Below are positions 43,429 to 52,913 of a stretch of DNA of 64,000 nucleotides, piece by piece. The notes below the pieces were generated by a model. That model was not told the origin of the DNA. It searched no databases and worked only from the letters and a program-made list of their open reading frames with translations. Both the position numbers and the translations under genes were made by a program. The DNA comes from CAYGZA01 sp964354135 (GTDB lineage Bacteria; Planctomycetota; Planctomycetia; Pirellulales; Thermoguttaceae): positions 1 to 64,000 of the forward strand of contig CAYGZA010000005.1 in the NCBI GenBank assembly GCA_964354135.1. The letters run 5' to 3'. Within the stretch, counting starts at the first letter, position 1; the number at the start of each line of letters is the position of its first letter.

Positions 43429-43560
43429 AGTCCTGACTGCTCCACCCGCTGGAGGCACGCCGCCGGGATCGAGCCCGGCCGGCGAAGGCGCCCCGGCGGG
43501 TTTCGCGCGCATTCCTATGCGCAAAAAAGAATCTCTTGAGAACTTGCGTGGCGGGGGCTC

Positions 43561-43589
43561 TTGTCAGGCGAAATCGTTGCTGTTATGAT
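43561..43589 (+). promoter_or_regulatory. strong sigma-70-type promoter
   Basis: TTGTCA (43561-43566), 17-base spacer, TATGAT (43584-43589). The next start codon is at 44144, so the transcript would have a ~550-base leader or encode a separate RNA. Confidence 0.6.
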
Positions 43590-43595
43590 TTAGGT

Positions 43596-44143
43596 GGACG
43601 AACCATAAGGCGTTCGATTCCGTACGGTGCGCTTGGGCATTCCAAGGCGGGCCAGTTCGCTAGGGCGGTCGACAGTTTTCCGAGAAAGGCGCCACGTTAG
43701 ATCGCAGCCTCCTCAAGCTGCCGCAAGCAGTGGTGTGTCGACCAGGTCTCCCGCAGATTCCTCGACCGGCGGAGAATCTAGGCTGATTGCCCCTTCGGCG
43801 GTCGGCCAGGCCTGAAGGCGGGAGCCCCGGGAACTCGGCGCGAACGGCCCAGGGGAGGCGATCTGCCGTTGCCATTGGGCGCAGGGCCCGTCGATTCGGT
43901 GTATCGGACGCGCAACCCCAAGTATCCGCCGACTCCAGCTATCATCCGTCCTTGCTTTATTGCGCGCGGCCGATGCCGAACCGCCGCTAGGGCCTGCCCG
44001 ATTGCCGGCAGAAGGCGGTTGGCCAGTGGGGATCGCGCCGGCACGGCAACCCGGAACAGCCGGTGCCGCCGCGAGTCGTTCACGATCCGTCATCGGCGAT
44101 TATTTGGCGCGCGCTTGCTCGCGAACCAGAGGAGGCAACGGTT
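43596..44143 (+). other. long leader or non-coding RNA, no gene recognised
   Basis: About 550 bases between the promoter at 43561 and the HTH gene. No reading frame with a family signature. I checked for tmRNA, RNase P and 6S RNA features by eye and saw none. Part of a ~715-base gene-free stretch beginning at 43429. Confidence 0.35.
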
Positions 44144-44674
44144 ATGAGTATCCTCGATGTCAGTCTTTCCGCGGCGGCCAACAGCCGCGGGCCGGTCGTC
44201 AGCGTGTCGGTGCGCCGCCGGTCGTTGCACCGCCTGGCCGAGGTCCGACGGCTCCAGGGGATTACCCGGCGGACCATAGCCCGGCGGTTGAATGTCGATT
44301 TGAGCTCCGTCAAGCTCCAGGAGAAGCCGACCTCCGACATCCCGCTCAGCGCGCTTTATGCCTGGCAGCAGGTGTTGGAGGTGCCGATTGCCGAGCTCCT
44401 GGTCGACTTGGATGAGTCGCTATCGGCCCCGATCCTCAAGCGGGCCCAGTTGGTCCGTTTGATGAAGACCGCCGGCGCGATCCTGGAACGGGCGCAGCAG
44501 CCCTCCATCCGGAGGATGGCCGGGATGCTGGTGGAGCAGCTCTGCGAAATGATGCCGGAACTCAAGGGCGTCAGCCCGTGGCACACCGTGGGCCGCCGGC
44601 GCACCCAGGAGGAGCTTGGGCAGGCGGCTTATCGCCGCTTTTCCACGGACGTGCTCCGCAACCACGGCGACTGA
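44144..44674 (+). CDS. helix-turn-helix regulator-like protein
   Basis: 176 residues from ATG 44144, with GAGGAGG about nine bases upstream. LHRLAEVRRLQGITRRTIAR and RLNVDLSSVKLQEK (residues ~30-62) have the XRE-type helix-turn-helix spacing, followed by LSALYAWQQVLEVPIAELL as in Cro/CI-type folds. The rest is helical (AQLVRLMKTAGAILERAQQP) with no membrane segment; probably a dimerisation region. Likely a DNA-binding regulator, with an unusually long leader upstream. Target unknown; galK follows 187 bases later. Confidence 0.65.
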   Translation: MSILDVSLSAAANSRGPVVSVSVRRRSLHRLAEVRRLQGITRRTIARRLNVDLSSVKLQEKPTSDIPLSALYAWQQVLEVPIAELLVDLDESLSAPILKRAQLVRLMKTAGAILERAQQPSIRRMAGMLVEQLCEMMPELKGVSPWHTVGRRRTQEELGQAAYRRFSTDVLRNHGD

Positions 44675-44861
44675 TGGCGTTCGTCCGGCGTTTCGGCTTC
44701 TGCGAGGCCTCTTTCGTCGCCGGAAGGCGGCGCCACCCGGCCTTTTCACGATCGCTTCCTCCCCCCGCTTGACGGGCCCCAGCAAAAACGGCACCATAGT
44801 CCTATGCTTCGCCGTGGGGGCCCGACGGGAAGAACCGCTTTACAGGCCGGGAGGACGCTGG

Positions 44862-46013
44862 ATGCCGCTCGCCGAAGAACACCTCGTTGCCGCATTTACT
44901 GAACGATTCGGGCAGCCGCCCACTTGGGTCGTTCGCGCCCCCGGCCGGGTCAACCTGATCGGGGAACACACCGACTACAACGACGGCTTCGTCCTGCCCC
45001 TGGCCATCGACCGGGCGATCTGGATCGCGCTTCGCCCCCGGCGGGATCGCCGCGTCGTGGTCCACTCGGTCGATTTCCAGCACCCGGGCGAGTTTTCGCT
45101 GGACCATTTGTCGAACGAGCACGGCGGCTGGCTGGAGTACCTGAAAGGCGTTGCCTGGAGCCTTCAGGAGGCAGGTTACCCCTTGTCCGGTTGGGAAGGG
45201 GTGTTGCAGGGCGATGTACCGGTCGGGGCCGGGCTGTCGTCTTCGGCCGCCCTGGAAATGGCCACGGCCCGGGCCTTCGCTACGCTGGACAACTGGGATT
45301 GGCAGCCGGCGGTGATCGCTAAGCTGGGGCAGCGGGCCGAGAACCAGTGGGTGGGCGTCGGCTGCGGCATCATGGACCAGCTCATCTCGGCCGCGGGGCA
45401 GGCCGGTTGTGCGACCTTGATCGACTGCCGCTCCCTGGAGCTCACGGCGGTGCCCTTTCCGCCGGGGATCGCCGTAGTGATCCTCGATACGGCGACCCGC
45501 CGGGGCCTGCTCGATTCCGCCTACAACCAAAGGCGGGCCCAGTGCGAGGCGGCGGCCCGCTATTTCGGCGTCCGGGCACTCCGCGACGTGGACCTCACCG
45601 CGCTGGGCGCCCAAGCCGACGGGCTCGACGAATCGACCCGCCGCCGGGCCCGGCACGTGATCGGCGAGAACGAGCGGACGCTCCGGGCGGCCGAGGCCAT
45701 GCGCCGAGGCGACGCCACGACCCTGGGCGGGCTGATGAATGAGAGTCACGCCAGCCTCCGCGACGATTACGAGGTCTCCAGCGAGGCCCTCAACGCCATG
45801 GTCGAAGCGGCCGTGGCACACCCGGCCTGCTACGGGGCCCGGATGACCGGCGCCGGCTTCGGCGGCTGTGCCGTGGCGATTGTCGACGAGAAGGCCGTGG
45901 ACGACTTCACCGCCCGGGCTGCCGCCGGCTATGAAGCCAAGACCGGCCATATCTCGGCCGTTTACGTCTGCCGGGCGACCAACGGGGCGGAGGCGTTTGC
46001 GAGAAACAACTAG
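44862..46013 (+). CDS. galK: galactokinase
   Basis: 383 residues, GHMP kinase. Galactokinase signature GRVNLIGEHTDYNDGFVLP (residues ~28-46), ATP loop GAGLSSSAALEMA, catalytic Asp in GIMDQLISAAG, and MTGAGFGGCAVAIV of motif 3. It phosphorylates galactose to galactose-1-phosphate in the cytoplasm. ATG 44862 with GGAGG eight bases upstream; the frame is open further back but without homology. No galT/galE in the window. Confidence 0.94.
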   Translation: MPLAEEHLVAAFTERFGQPPTWVVRAPGRVNLIGEHTDYNDGFVLPLAIDRAIWIALRPRRDRRVVVHSVDFQHPGEFSLDHLSNEHGGWLEYLKGVAWSLQEAGYPLSGWEGVLQGDVPVGAGLSSSAALEMATARAFATLDNWDWQPAVIAKLGQRAENQWVGVGCGIMDQLISAAGQAGCATLIDCRSLELTAVPFPPGIAVVILDTATRRGLLDSAYNQRRAQCEAAARYFGVRALRDVDLTALGAQADGLDESTRRRARHVIGENERTLRAAEAMRRGDATTLGGLMNESHASLRDDYEVSSEALNAMVEAAVAHPACYGARMTGAGFGGCAVAIVDEKAVDDFTARAAAGYEAKTGHISAVYVCRATNGAEAFARNN

Positions 46014-46062
46014 CCGCCGGCGGCACGCCGGCGCGCGACGGTAGAACCCTGGAGGTGACTTC

Positions 46063-47208
46063 ATGGACCGACGCGAGTTTCTGAAGAAGGCTGCGTTTAC
46101 GACCGGTGCAACAGTCGCCGGAACGTCGTTGGCTTCGGCCTTTGGGGCAAAGGAGCGACCCAAGCAACCCCCTGTGGCCCGGGCAAAGCACCGTGATCGC
46201 GATCGGCTGGCGCTCGTCGCAAATCCCGATGTCCCCCTTTCTCGCCGCTTGCCCCGGTGGCGAGGCTTCAATCTGCTGGAGAAGTTCAACGCCGGCAACC
46301 ACCGGCGGTTTGTGGAAGCCGATTTCCAGTGGATGAAGGAGTGGGGCTTCGACTTCGTCCGCCTGCCCATGGACTATCGCTGCTGGACCGACCGGCGCGA
46401 CCCTCACCATCTCTTCGAAATGGTGCTGACGGAAACCGACGAGGCCGTGGAGTTCGGCCGCAAACACGGGATCCACGTCTCGCTCAACCTGCACCGCGCG
46501 CCGGGCTACACCGTGGCCCAGCCGCCGGAGAAGCTCGACCTGTGGACCTCCGAAGAGGCCCAAGAGCAGTTCGACTTCCAGTGGTCCGGGTTTGCCAAGC
46601 GGTATCGCGGGATTCCGTCGAAGCAGTTGAGCTTCAACCTCGTCAACGAGCCGGCCAACATTCCGCCCGACCGCTACGCCAAGGTGGTGCGGCGGGTGGT
46701 GGCCGCGATCCGCAAAGAAGACGCCAAGCGCCTGGTCATTGCCGACGGGCTCTCCTGGGGAAGCGACCCGGTGTTCGAGCTTGCCGACCTGGGCATCGCC
46801 CAGGCCACTCGCGGCTACTATCCGATGCCGATCAGCCACTACAAGGCCTCCTGGGTCAATGGGGGACGTTTTCCGAAGCCCACCTGGCCGCTTAAGGAGG
46901 GCAGCCGCACAATTGACCGTGAGGTGCTCCGCAAAGAGCGGATTGAGCCGTGGAAGAGGCTCGCGGCTAAGGGGGTCGGGGTCATGGTCGGCGAGTGGGG
47001 CGCATTCAACAAGACCCCGCACGACGTGGTCCTCGGCTGGGCCCGCGACTGCCTCGAACTCTGGAAACAGGCCGGCTGGGGCTGGGCCCTATGGAACTTC
47101 CGCGGCAGCTTCGGCATTCTCGACAGCGACCGCAGCGACGCGACCTATGAAGACTTCCAAGGCCACCGGCTCGACCGGAAGTTGCTCGACCTCTTGCACG
47201 AGTTCTGA
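46063..47208 (+). CDS. glycoside hydrolase family 5, TAT signal
   Basis: 381 residues. Twin-arginine signal (DRREFLKKAAFTTGATVAGT), then a GH5 TIM barrel: RGFNLLEKFN, VRLPMDYRCWTD, acid/base Glu in FNLVNEPAN, catalytic-site Tyr in YYPMPISHYKASW, and nucleophile Glu in VMVGEWGAFNKTP. It should cleave beta-glucan or beta-mannan type substrates outside the inner membrane. SD GGAGGTGA lies four bases before ATG 46063. It follows galK by 49 bases and may share its transcript. Confidence 0.88.
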   Translation: MDRREFLKKAAFTTGATVAGTSLASAFGAKERPKQPPVARAKHRDRDRLALVANPDVPLSRRLPRWRGFNLLEKFNAGNHRRFVEADFQWMKEWGFDFVRLPMDYRCWTDRRDPHHLFEMVLTETDEAVEFGRKHGIHVSLNLHRAPGYTVAQPPEKLDLWTSEEAQEQFDFQWSGFAKRYRGIPSKQLSFNLVNEPANIPPDRYAKVVRRVVAAIRKEDAKRLVIADGLSWGSDPVFELADLGIAQATRGYYPMPISHYKASWVNGGRFPKPTWPLKEGSRTIDREVLRKERIEPWKRLAAKGVGVMVGEWGAFNKTPHDVVLGWARDCLELWKQAGWGWALWNFRGSFGILDSDRSDATYEDFQGHRLDRKLLDLLHEF

Positions 47209-47302
47209 CGACCGATTGGGACAACAAGAGGCGGCGTAGCGAGGGACGAGGTCCCGCCGTTTTCATCCAACCGACGAGAGTCGACGTAGGGTAGGTGAAG
47301 CG

Positions 47303-47728
47303 ATGCAGGAGCCGGAGAAGACCCGCCGGGAGTTCGCCCTCTTGTGGGAGGTCTTCTGGCCCTGCGTCGGCGCGACCTTCGGGACGACCATGGGAGGCGT
47401 CGTCGGGATCGGCGTCGGCGGCCTCGGCTCAGCCCTGCTCTTGGCCCTCATCGGCGCCTTGATCGGGCTGGAAATCGGCCAGTTCCTCGGCGAATTCGCC
47501 AAGCTCTTCTTCCTCCCCTGGTTCGAGCTCCTACGCGGCGGCAAGTCCGGGCCCGTGACCGCGGGCGTTGCTGCGGCGGGGCTTGCGGCAATCTGGGCGG
47601 TTCAAGCGCAGGCCGGAGTCGCCCTTGCCGTTTTCATGGCCTGCTCCGGCTTTATATGCGGGGCGTGGCTGGTGATCCTCGTCCGCCTGCTGGTGGAACT
47701 GGCATACCGGCGCTGGCTGCGGGCCTAG
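47303..47728 (+). CDS. small membrane protein
   Basis: 141 residues with about four membrane helices: Gly-rich VGATFGTTMGGVVGIGVGG and LGSALLLALIGALIGLEIG, then GPVTAGVAAAGLAAIWAVQA and a last helix with a short basic tail. No family recognised. Ninety-four bases after the GH5 gene on the same strand. Its stop codon overlaps the stop of the convergent UroD-like gene. Confidence 0.6.
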   Translation: MQEPEKTRREFALLWEVFWPCVGATFGTTMGGVVGIGVGGLGSALLLALIGALIGLEIGQFLGEFAKLFFLPWFELLRGGKSGPVTAGVAAAGLAAIWAVQAQAGVALAVFMACSGFICGAWLVILVRLLVELAYRRWLRA

Positions 47729-48987
47729 GAGCGGGCCTCGCGGATCGCTTCGTAGAGGGCGACGAGGTTCTCGCGGGGCGTGCGGGCCTGGACGTTGTGG
47801 ACGGTGTTGAACACGAACCCGCCGCCGCGGTTGAAAATGGCGATCCGCTGGAGCACCTCGCGCCGGACCTGGTCCGGGGCGCCGAAGGGGAGAGTCTTCT
47901 GCGTGTCCACGCCGCCGCCCCAGAAGGTCAGCTTGGCCCCGAAGCGATCCTTGAGCGTCTGGGGGTCCATGCCCGCCGCGGAGCATTGCACCGGGTTGAG
48001 GATGTCAAAGCCGGCCTCGACAATATCGGGCAACAGGGCAACCACCGAGCCGCAGGAGTGGATGAACGTCTTCCAGGGCGTGTGCTTGTGGACCCAGTCG
48101 TTCACGCGGCGGTGGAACGGCTGAAACAGCTTGCGATACGCCGGGCAACCGATGAACGGACCGTGCTGCGTGCCGAAATCGGTCCCGGTGATGAAGACCG
48201 CTGCCACGCGGTCGCCCACGGCGTCGTAGATCTTGGCCAGGTTCGCCAGGGCGATGTCGCACTGGCGGCGGAAGACCTCGTAGACGTAATCGAAGCGGGC
48301 CACCGTGCTGACGTACCACTCCTCGATGTCGCGGATGCCCTTAGGGTGCTTCAGCCAAGGCGCCGGCACGAGGGCAATGTCGCCGAAGGCGGTGCCGCCG
48401 AAGTTGGCCAGCACGGCCTTGTCGGTCTCGCGCACCAGCCGGTCTGCCTCGCGGGCGTAGTGCTCCAGCATCGCGTCGCTCACGGGACCGAACTCCTGGA
48501 GGTTATCCTCGACGCGAAGCTTCTCGTCGTCGATCGGCTCCTGGCGCACGATCGAGTCGAAGTAGTAGCCCCCCTTGGGCATTCGGCCGCTGGGCGGCGC
48601 CGACTTGTCCCCCTCGGGATACATGAGGATGTCGCCGTTGGGCTCGGGGTCGGTGTTGAAGCCGGCGGGCACCAGGACCGGCGTCCCGTCGAAGATGGTC
48701 CACGACTTCCAGTCCTTGTTCTCGAAGCCGAACATGGTCCTCGGGCTGCCCAGGCCGACCACGTCCACGCCCAGGGCATCGGCTAGGTCCGGGGCGATCT
48801 CGCCGAGCATCTGATAGGGCTCGACGACCTTGACCGGAGTCCCCGGCTTGTCCAAGCCGAGGGCTTGGCGGAGCTGGCTCACCGAGCTGACGTGCATTCC
48901 CGTGACCGCGCTGGCGCCCAAGTCGAGCGGGACGTAGTCGGGTTGCTTGTGGTTGAGAGCGGCAAGGACGCGTTGGCGGGAGTTCAT
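47725..48987 (-). CDS. uroporphyrinogen-decarboxylase-fold protein (MtaA/CmuA-like)
   Basis: 420 residues. MNSRQRVLAALNHKQPDYVPLD is the typical start of the UroD/MtaA superfamily; TFIHSCGSVVALLPDIVEAG (Cys in HSCG, as in zinc-dependent methyltransferases) and DILNPVQCSAAGMDPQTLKD follow. This family carries many uncharacterised planctomycete proteins, some thought to demethylate small compounds with cobalamin partners. No corrinoid protein is adjacent. ATG 48987; the frame runs open 47 codons upstream into heptamer DNA. Confidence 0.8.
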   Translation of the reverse strand: MNSRQRVLAALNHKQPDYVPLDLGASAVTGMHVSSVSQLRQALGLDKPGTPVKVVEPYQMLGEIAPDLADALGVDVVGLGSPRTMFGFENKDWKSWTIFDGTPVLVPAGFNTDPEPNGDILMYPEGDKSAPPSGRMPKGGYYFDSIVRQEPIDDEKLRVEDNLQEFGPVSDAMLEHYAREADRLVRETDKAVLANFGGTAFGDIALVPAPWLKHPKGIRDIEEWYVSTVARFDYVYEVFRRQCDIALANLAKIYDAVGDRVAAVFITGTDFGTQHGPFIGCPAYRKLFQPFHRRVNDWVHKHTPWKTFIHSCGSVVALLPDIVEAGFDILNPVQCSAAGMDPQTLKDRFGAKLTFWGGGVDTQKTLPFGAPDQVRREVLQRIAIFNRGGGFVFNTVHNVQARTPRENLVALYEAIREARS

Positions 48988-48988
48988 G

Positions 48989-49030
48989 GTGGCGAAGTGG
49001 ACGGTAGACAGAATACGGTAGATGGCAGTT
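48989..49030. repeat. heptamer array (GGTAGAC-type)
   Basis: 7-base phasing: GGTGGCG AAGTGGA CGGTAGA CAGAATA CGGTAGA TGGCAGT, directly upstream of the UroD-like start. Confidence 0.65.
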
Positions 49031-49114
49031 AGCCCCGGCGGCCACGCCGGAGAGTCGCGGCGGTCCGTGCCGCTCCGCAGGATCCGTGCCTCATTGGACG
49101 CACTGGCCGCCCAC

Positions 49115-49144
49115 TTGTCAAGGAGCACGGCGGGGCAGTACGAT
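49115..49144 (+). promoter_or_regulatory. sigma-70-type promoter of the sugar-porter genes
   Basis: TTGTCA (49115-49120), 18-base spacer, TACGAT (49139-49144); leader ~33 bases to GTG 49184. Confidence 0.55.
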
Positions 49145-49183
49145 AGGGCCGCAACTCCAAGTCCCCCAAGAGGAGCCCAACCC

Positions 49184-50899
49184 GTGTCCGGAACGCGAAC
49201 GGAGCGCAGCGGCAGTAACGTCTACCTCTGGTTGTTGACCCTGATCGCGGCGCTCGGCGGTCTGCTCTTCGGGTACGACACGGCGGTGATCTCCGGGGCC
49301 ATCGGCTTCCTGCAAGCGCGGTTTGGCTTGAGCCCTGCTCAGGAGGGTTTTGCCGCCGCGTGTGCCCTGGCCGGCTGCGCGTTGGGGGCCGGCTGCGCCG
49401 GCTTCCTCAGCGATCGGTTGGGGCGCAAGCGGGTCCTCATCTTGGCGGCCGTCGCGTTCTTCGCCTCCGCCTTGGGAACCGCCTTGCCGCGGAATCTCAC
49501 CGAGTTCATCGTTTTCCGCATCCTCGGCGGGGTCGGCATCGGCGCCGCGTCGATCACCTCGCCGATGTACATCGCCGAGATCACGCCGTTCCGCGTTCGC
49601 GGGCGGATGGTCTCGGTGAACCAGTTTGCCATCGTCTCCGGGATCTCCGTCGTCTATTTCGTGAACTACTTCATCGCCGGATACGGCACGGCTCAAGACA
49701 AGCAGGCGGTCCGGCAGTACGTCGCCCAGCGCGGCGTCTCGGTCCGGCCCGAGGCAGTCCGCACGTTTCTCCAGAAGAACTTCGTCCCCCAATACGTGGC
49801 CTACCGCGTGGACGAGCACGAGCAGCAGGACGCCGGCGAGCGGATCCCACGCAGCGCCCTCAAGGCTCAGGCCGAGAGGCACGCAGCGCGGCGGATTGAA
49901 GAGTTCCTGGCCGAGAAGCGCGGCGGACTGGACAGCGGGGCGGTGGCGGACTTTGCCGCCGCCGAGACCGACAGGAACGTGGCCGTCGACCCGATTGCCG
50001 TCAACCTCGCCGACCAGGGCGCCCTGAGCTGGAATGCAGAACGCGGCTGGCGGTGGATGTTCGGCTCCGGGGTGTTTCCTTCGGTGTTGTTCCTCGGGCT
50101 GTTGTTCTTCGTCCCCGAGAGCCCGCGGTGGCTCACCAAGCAGAATCGCCGCGACGAGGCCCTGGCCATCCTCACGCGGGTGGACGGGCCGGAATACGCG
50201 AAACAAGAACTCCGCATGATCGAGGAGACCATCGCCCAAGAGAGCGGCTCGCTTACGCAGCTCTTCGAGCCGGGGATGAGGATCGTCCTGTTCATCGGCA
50301 TTGCCCTGGCGATCTTGCAGCAGGTGACCGGCATCAACGTGTTCCTCTACTTCGCCCCGAAGATCTTCAAGAGCCTCGGCTCGGGCATGGACGCGGCGCT
50401 ATTGGAAACCGTCGTCGTCGGGGCCGTGAACGTCACTTTCACCGTGATCGCCATCAGCGTGGTGGACCGGCTGGGGCGGAAGCCCCTGATGCTCCTGGGG
50501 GCCGCGGGCATGAGCCTCTCGCTTTTGGCCGTGGGCCTGGCCGCCTACCTGAAGTCGGTGGGAATGTGGGTCCTCGTGTTCATCCTCGGCTACATCGCCT
50601 GCTTCGCCATGTCGGTCGGGCCCGTGACTTGGGTAATCCTTTCGGAGATATTCCCCACCCACATCCGCGGTCGGGCCATGGGAATCGCGACGATTGGCCT
50701 CTGGTCGGCCAATTTCGTCGTCTCCCAGACCTTCCCCATGATGAACGAGAGCGAGTGGCTGATCGACCACTTCCACCGCGCCTTTCCGTTTTGGGTGTAC
50801 GCCGCGTTTTGCGTGGTGCTCGTGCTGGTCGTCTGGCGTTTCGTCCCGGAGACCAAGGGCCAGTCGCTGGAAGAGATCGAGCGGAGCTGGGCGCGGTAG
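49184..50899 (+). CDS. MFS sugar porter with large extracellular insertion
   Basis: 571 residues. Sugar-porter signatures: GGLLFGYDTAVISGAIGFLQ, DRLGRKR after helix 2, RILGGVGIGAASITSPMYIAE, PESPRWLTKQNRR, QQVTGINVFLYFAPKIF, DRLGRKPLML, and VPETKGQSLEEIE. Between helices 5 and 6 sits an insertion of ~115 mostly charged, helical residues (~168-283), which would be periplasmic; ordinary sugar porters have only a short loop there. GTG 49184 has AGAGGAG eight bases upstream. Inner-membrane sugar:proton symporter; sugar unknown. Followed by a second porter. Confidence 0.88.
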   Translation: MSGTRTERSGSNVYLWLLTLIAALGGLLFGYDTAVISGAIGFLQARFGLSPAQEGFAAACALAGCALGAGCAGFLSDRLGRKRVLILAAVAFFASALGTALPRNLTEFIVFRILGGVGIGAASITSPMYIAEITPFRVRGRMVSVNQFAIVSGISVVYFVNYFIAGYGTAQDKQAVRQYVAQRGVSVRPEAVRTFLQKNFVPQYVAYRVDEHEQQDAGERIPRSALKAQAERHAARRIEEFLAEKRGGLDSGAVADFAAAETDRNVAVDPIAVNLADQGALSWNAERGWRWMFGSGVFPSVLFLGLLFFVPESPRWLTKQNRRDEALAILTRVDGPEYAKQELRMIEETIAQESGSLTQLFEPGMRIVLFIGIALAILQQVTGINVFLYFAPKIFKSLGSGMDAALLETVVVGAVNVTFTVIAISVVDRLGRKPLMLLGAAGMSLSLLAVGLAAYLKSVGMWVLVFILGYIACFAMSVGPVTWVILSEIFPTHIRGRAMGIATIGLWSANFVVSQTFPMMNESEWLIDHFHRAFPFWVYAAFCVVLVLVVWRFVPETKGQSLEEIERSWAR

Positions 50900-50903
50900 A
50901 AGA

Positions 50904-50938
50904 GGGTTCGGGGTTCAGGTTTCGGGCTTCAGGCTTCA
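50904..50938. repeat. heptamer array (GGGTTCA/GGCTTCA)
   Basis: Five 7-base units: GGGTTCG GGGTTCA GGTTTCG GGCTTCA GGCTTCA, in the gap between the two sugar-porter genes. Confidence 0.8.
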
Positions 50939-50985
50939 GCTAGCCTCGGCGGCCGCGCCGGGGGACTGTGGATTGAGGAGTCGCG

Positions 50986-52764
50986 ATGTCGGACCGTGGA
51001 ACGAGCGCCGCCGCACCGCCCTCCTACAACATGAAGTACGTCGGGACGATCTGCCTGGTCGCCGCCATGGGCGGCCTCTTGTTCGGCTACGACTGGGTCG
51101 TCATCGGCGGCGCAAAACCCTTCTTCGAGCGCTACTTCCAGCTCCAGAGCGACTTCGTCCGCGGATGGGCCAACAGTTGCGCCCTGGTGGGCTGCCTCCT
51201 CGGGGCCTTGGCCGCCGGCGCCCTGAGCGACCGCTTCGGGCGAAAACGGCTTCTGGTCGCCTGCGCCATGCTGTTCACGGCAACCTCGATCGGCAACGGG
51301 CTGGCACCGAGTTTCCCCGTCTTCGTCACCTGGCGGATCCTCGGCGGCGTGGCGATCGGGCTGGCGTCGAGCCTCTCACCGATGTACATCGCGGAAGTCG
51401 CGCCCGCCCGGATGCGGGGACGCCTGGTCGCCATCAACCAACTTACGATCGTCATCGGCATCCTGCTGGCCCAGGTGGTGAATTGGCTGCTCGTGCGCGG
51501 CCTTCCCAAGGGGGCCAGCGAGGAGTTCATGGCCCAGTCGTGGTACGTGCTCAGCGGCTGGCGTTGGATGTTCGGGCTGACGGCGGTGCCGTCGCTGGTC
51601 TTCTTCGTGAGCATGTTCGCCGTGCCGGAGAGCCCGCGCTGGATGGTCAAGAATCGCCAGCCCGACCGCGCCCGGCGAGTCCTCGCGAAGATCGGCGGCG
51701 ACCCCTACGCCGCCGCTGCCTTAGCAGAGATTCAGGCCACGCTGGCCACAGAAAGCCGCCAAGTCGACTACCGGGAGCTGCTCGCCCCGGGAATGCGAAG
51801 AGTCCTCGTGCTCGGGATCGTCTTGGCGGTCTTCCAGCAGTGGTGCGGGATCAACGTGATCTTCAACTACGCCGAGGAGATCTTCAAGGCCGCCGGCTAC
51901 GACATCTCCAGCGTGCTGGCGAACATCGCTTGGACCGGCTCGGTCAACCTCGCGTTCACCTTCGTCGCCCTGGGCACGGTGGATCGCGGCGGGCGACGGC
52001 CGCTCATGCTCTTCGGGGCGGCCGCGTTGGCGGTCATCTACACCACGATGGGCCTCTGCTACCAGGGCGGCGTGCAGGGACTTCCCATGCTCCTCCTGGT
52101 GCTGGCCGCGATCGGCGCCTACGCGATGTCCCTGGCCCCCGTGACCTGGGTGGTCATCTCCGAGATCTTCCCCAACCGCATCCGCGGCGCGGCGATGGCC
52201 GTGGCCGTCTCCTCGCTGTGGATTGCGTGCTTCATCCTCACCTACACCTTTCCCATCCTCAACCAGCGGCTGGCGCCCACGACGTTCTCGGCGGGCGATT
52301 TCCCGGCCCTGCCCAAGGTTGCCGCCAAGCTGAAGCAGCCCTCAGGCGAGGTCGCGCGCTACCTATCGGAGCGGCTGCCGCCGGAGGTCAGCCAGCTTGT
52401 TGCCGGTTTCGACCCGGAGAGCTCGGATTCGGCCGGGCTGCGGACCGCTTTGGCCGAGGGCCTCAACCGCATCATCCGGTCGGAGGCGATCTACGACCAG
52501 GGGCGTTTTGCCGGCGTCGAGCTGTCGTCGGCCGCCAAGGCGATCCTCTCGCAAGACGCGGCGCAGCGCGATACCGTCCGGCTCAACCGGCTGCTGCTGG
52601 AGGATGCCTTTAAGGAACTCCGAAGGAGCCAGTCGGTCGGGGCAGCCCGGACCTTCTGGATCTACGCGGCGATCTGCGTGGCCGGTTTCCTCTTCATCCT
52701 CAAGCGCCTCCCCGAAACCAAGGGCAAGACGCTGGAGGAACTCGAAAAGGACTTGGTGGGCTGA
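50986..52764 (+). CDS. MFS sugar porter with a different large insertion
   Basis: 592 residues. GGLLFGYDWVVIGGAKPFFE, DRFGRKR, RILGGVAIGLASSLSPMYIAE, PESPRWMVKNRQ, QQWCGINVIFNYAEEIFKAA, and PETKGKTLEELE mark a sugar porter. Unlike its neighbour, the loop between helices 5 and 6 is modest; instead ~120 residues (~430-550) are inserted between helices 11 and 12, helical and charged, predicted periplasmic. Paralogue of the preceding gene, 87 bases downstream, so probably one transcript. Substrate unknown. Confidence 0.88.
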   Translation: MSDRGTSAAAPPSYNMKYVGTICLVAAMGGLLFGYDWVVIGGAKPFFERYFQLQSDFVRGWANSCALVGCLLGALAAGALSDRFGRKRLLVACAMLFTATSIGNGLAPSFPVFVTWRILGGVAIGLASSLSPMYIAEVAPARMRGRLVAINQLTIVIGILLAQVVNWLLVRGLPKGASEEFMAQSWYVLSGWRWMFGLTAVPSLVFFVSMFAVPESPRWMVKNRQPDRARRVLAKIGGDPYAAAALAEIQATLATESRQVDYRELLAPGMRRVLVLGIVLAVFQQWCGINVIFNYAEEIFKAAGYDISSVLANIAWTGSVNLAFTFVALGTVDRGGRRPLMLFGAAALAVIYTTMGLCYQGGVQGLPMLLLVLAAIGAYAMSLAPVTWVVISEIFPNRIRGAAMAVAVSSLWIACFILTYTFPILNQRLAPTTFSAGDFPALPKVAAKLKQPSGEVARYLSERLPPEVSQLVAGFDPESSDSAGLRTALAEGLNRIIRSEAIYDQGRFAGVELSSAAKAILSQDAAQRDTVRLNRLLLEDAFKELRRSQSVGAARTFWIYAAICVAGFLFILKRLPETKGKTLEELEKDLVG

Positions 52765-52913
52765 CGGCGTGGCCGCGCCGGAACCGCACCAAGGGTCTGG
52801 CCATTTCCCCTTCCCCCCTTCTTTCCGCCTTGCCGGCACCGGATCGGCCGTGAATAATTGGGGGCGTATCGGAGTCTGGTTCTTGGTCCTGTTAGTCCTT
52901 GAGGAGTCCCGCC

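Noticed and set aside
43596..44143. tmRNA, RNase P or 6S RNA in the long leader
   Set aside because: None of the conserved ends or cores recognisable by eye; left as an unidentified transcript.
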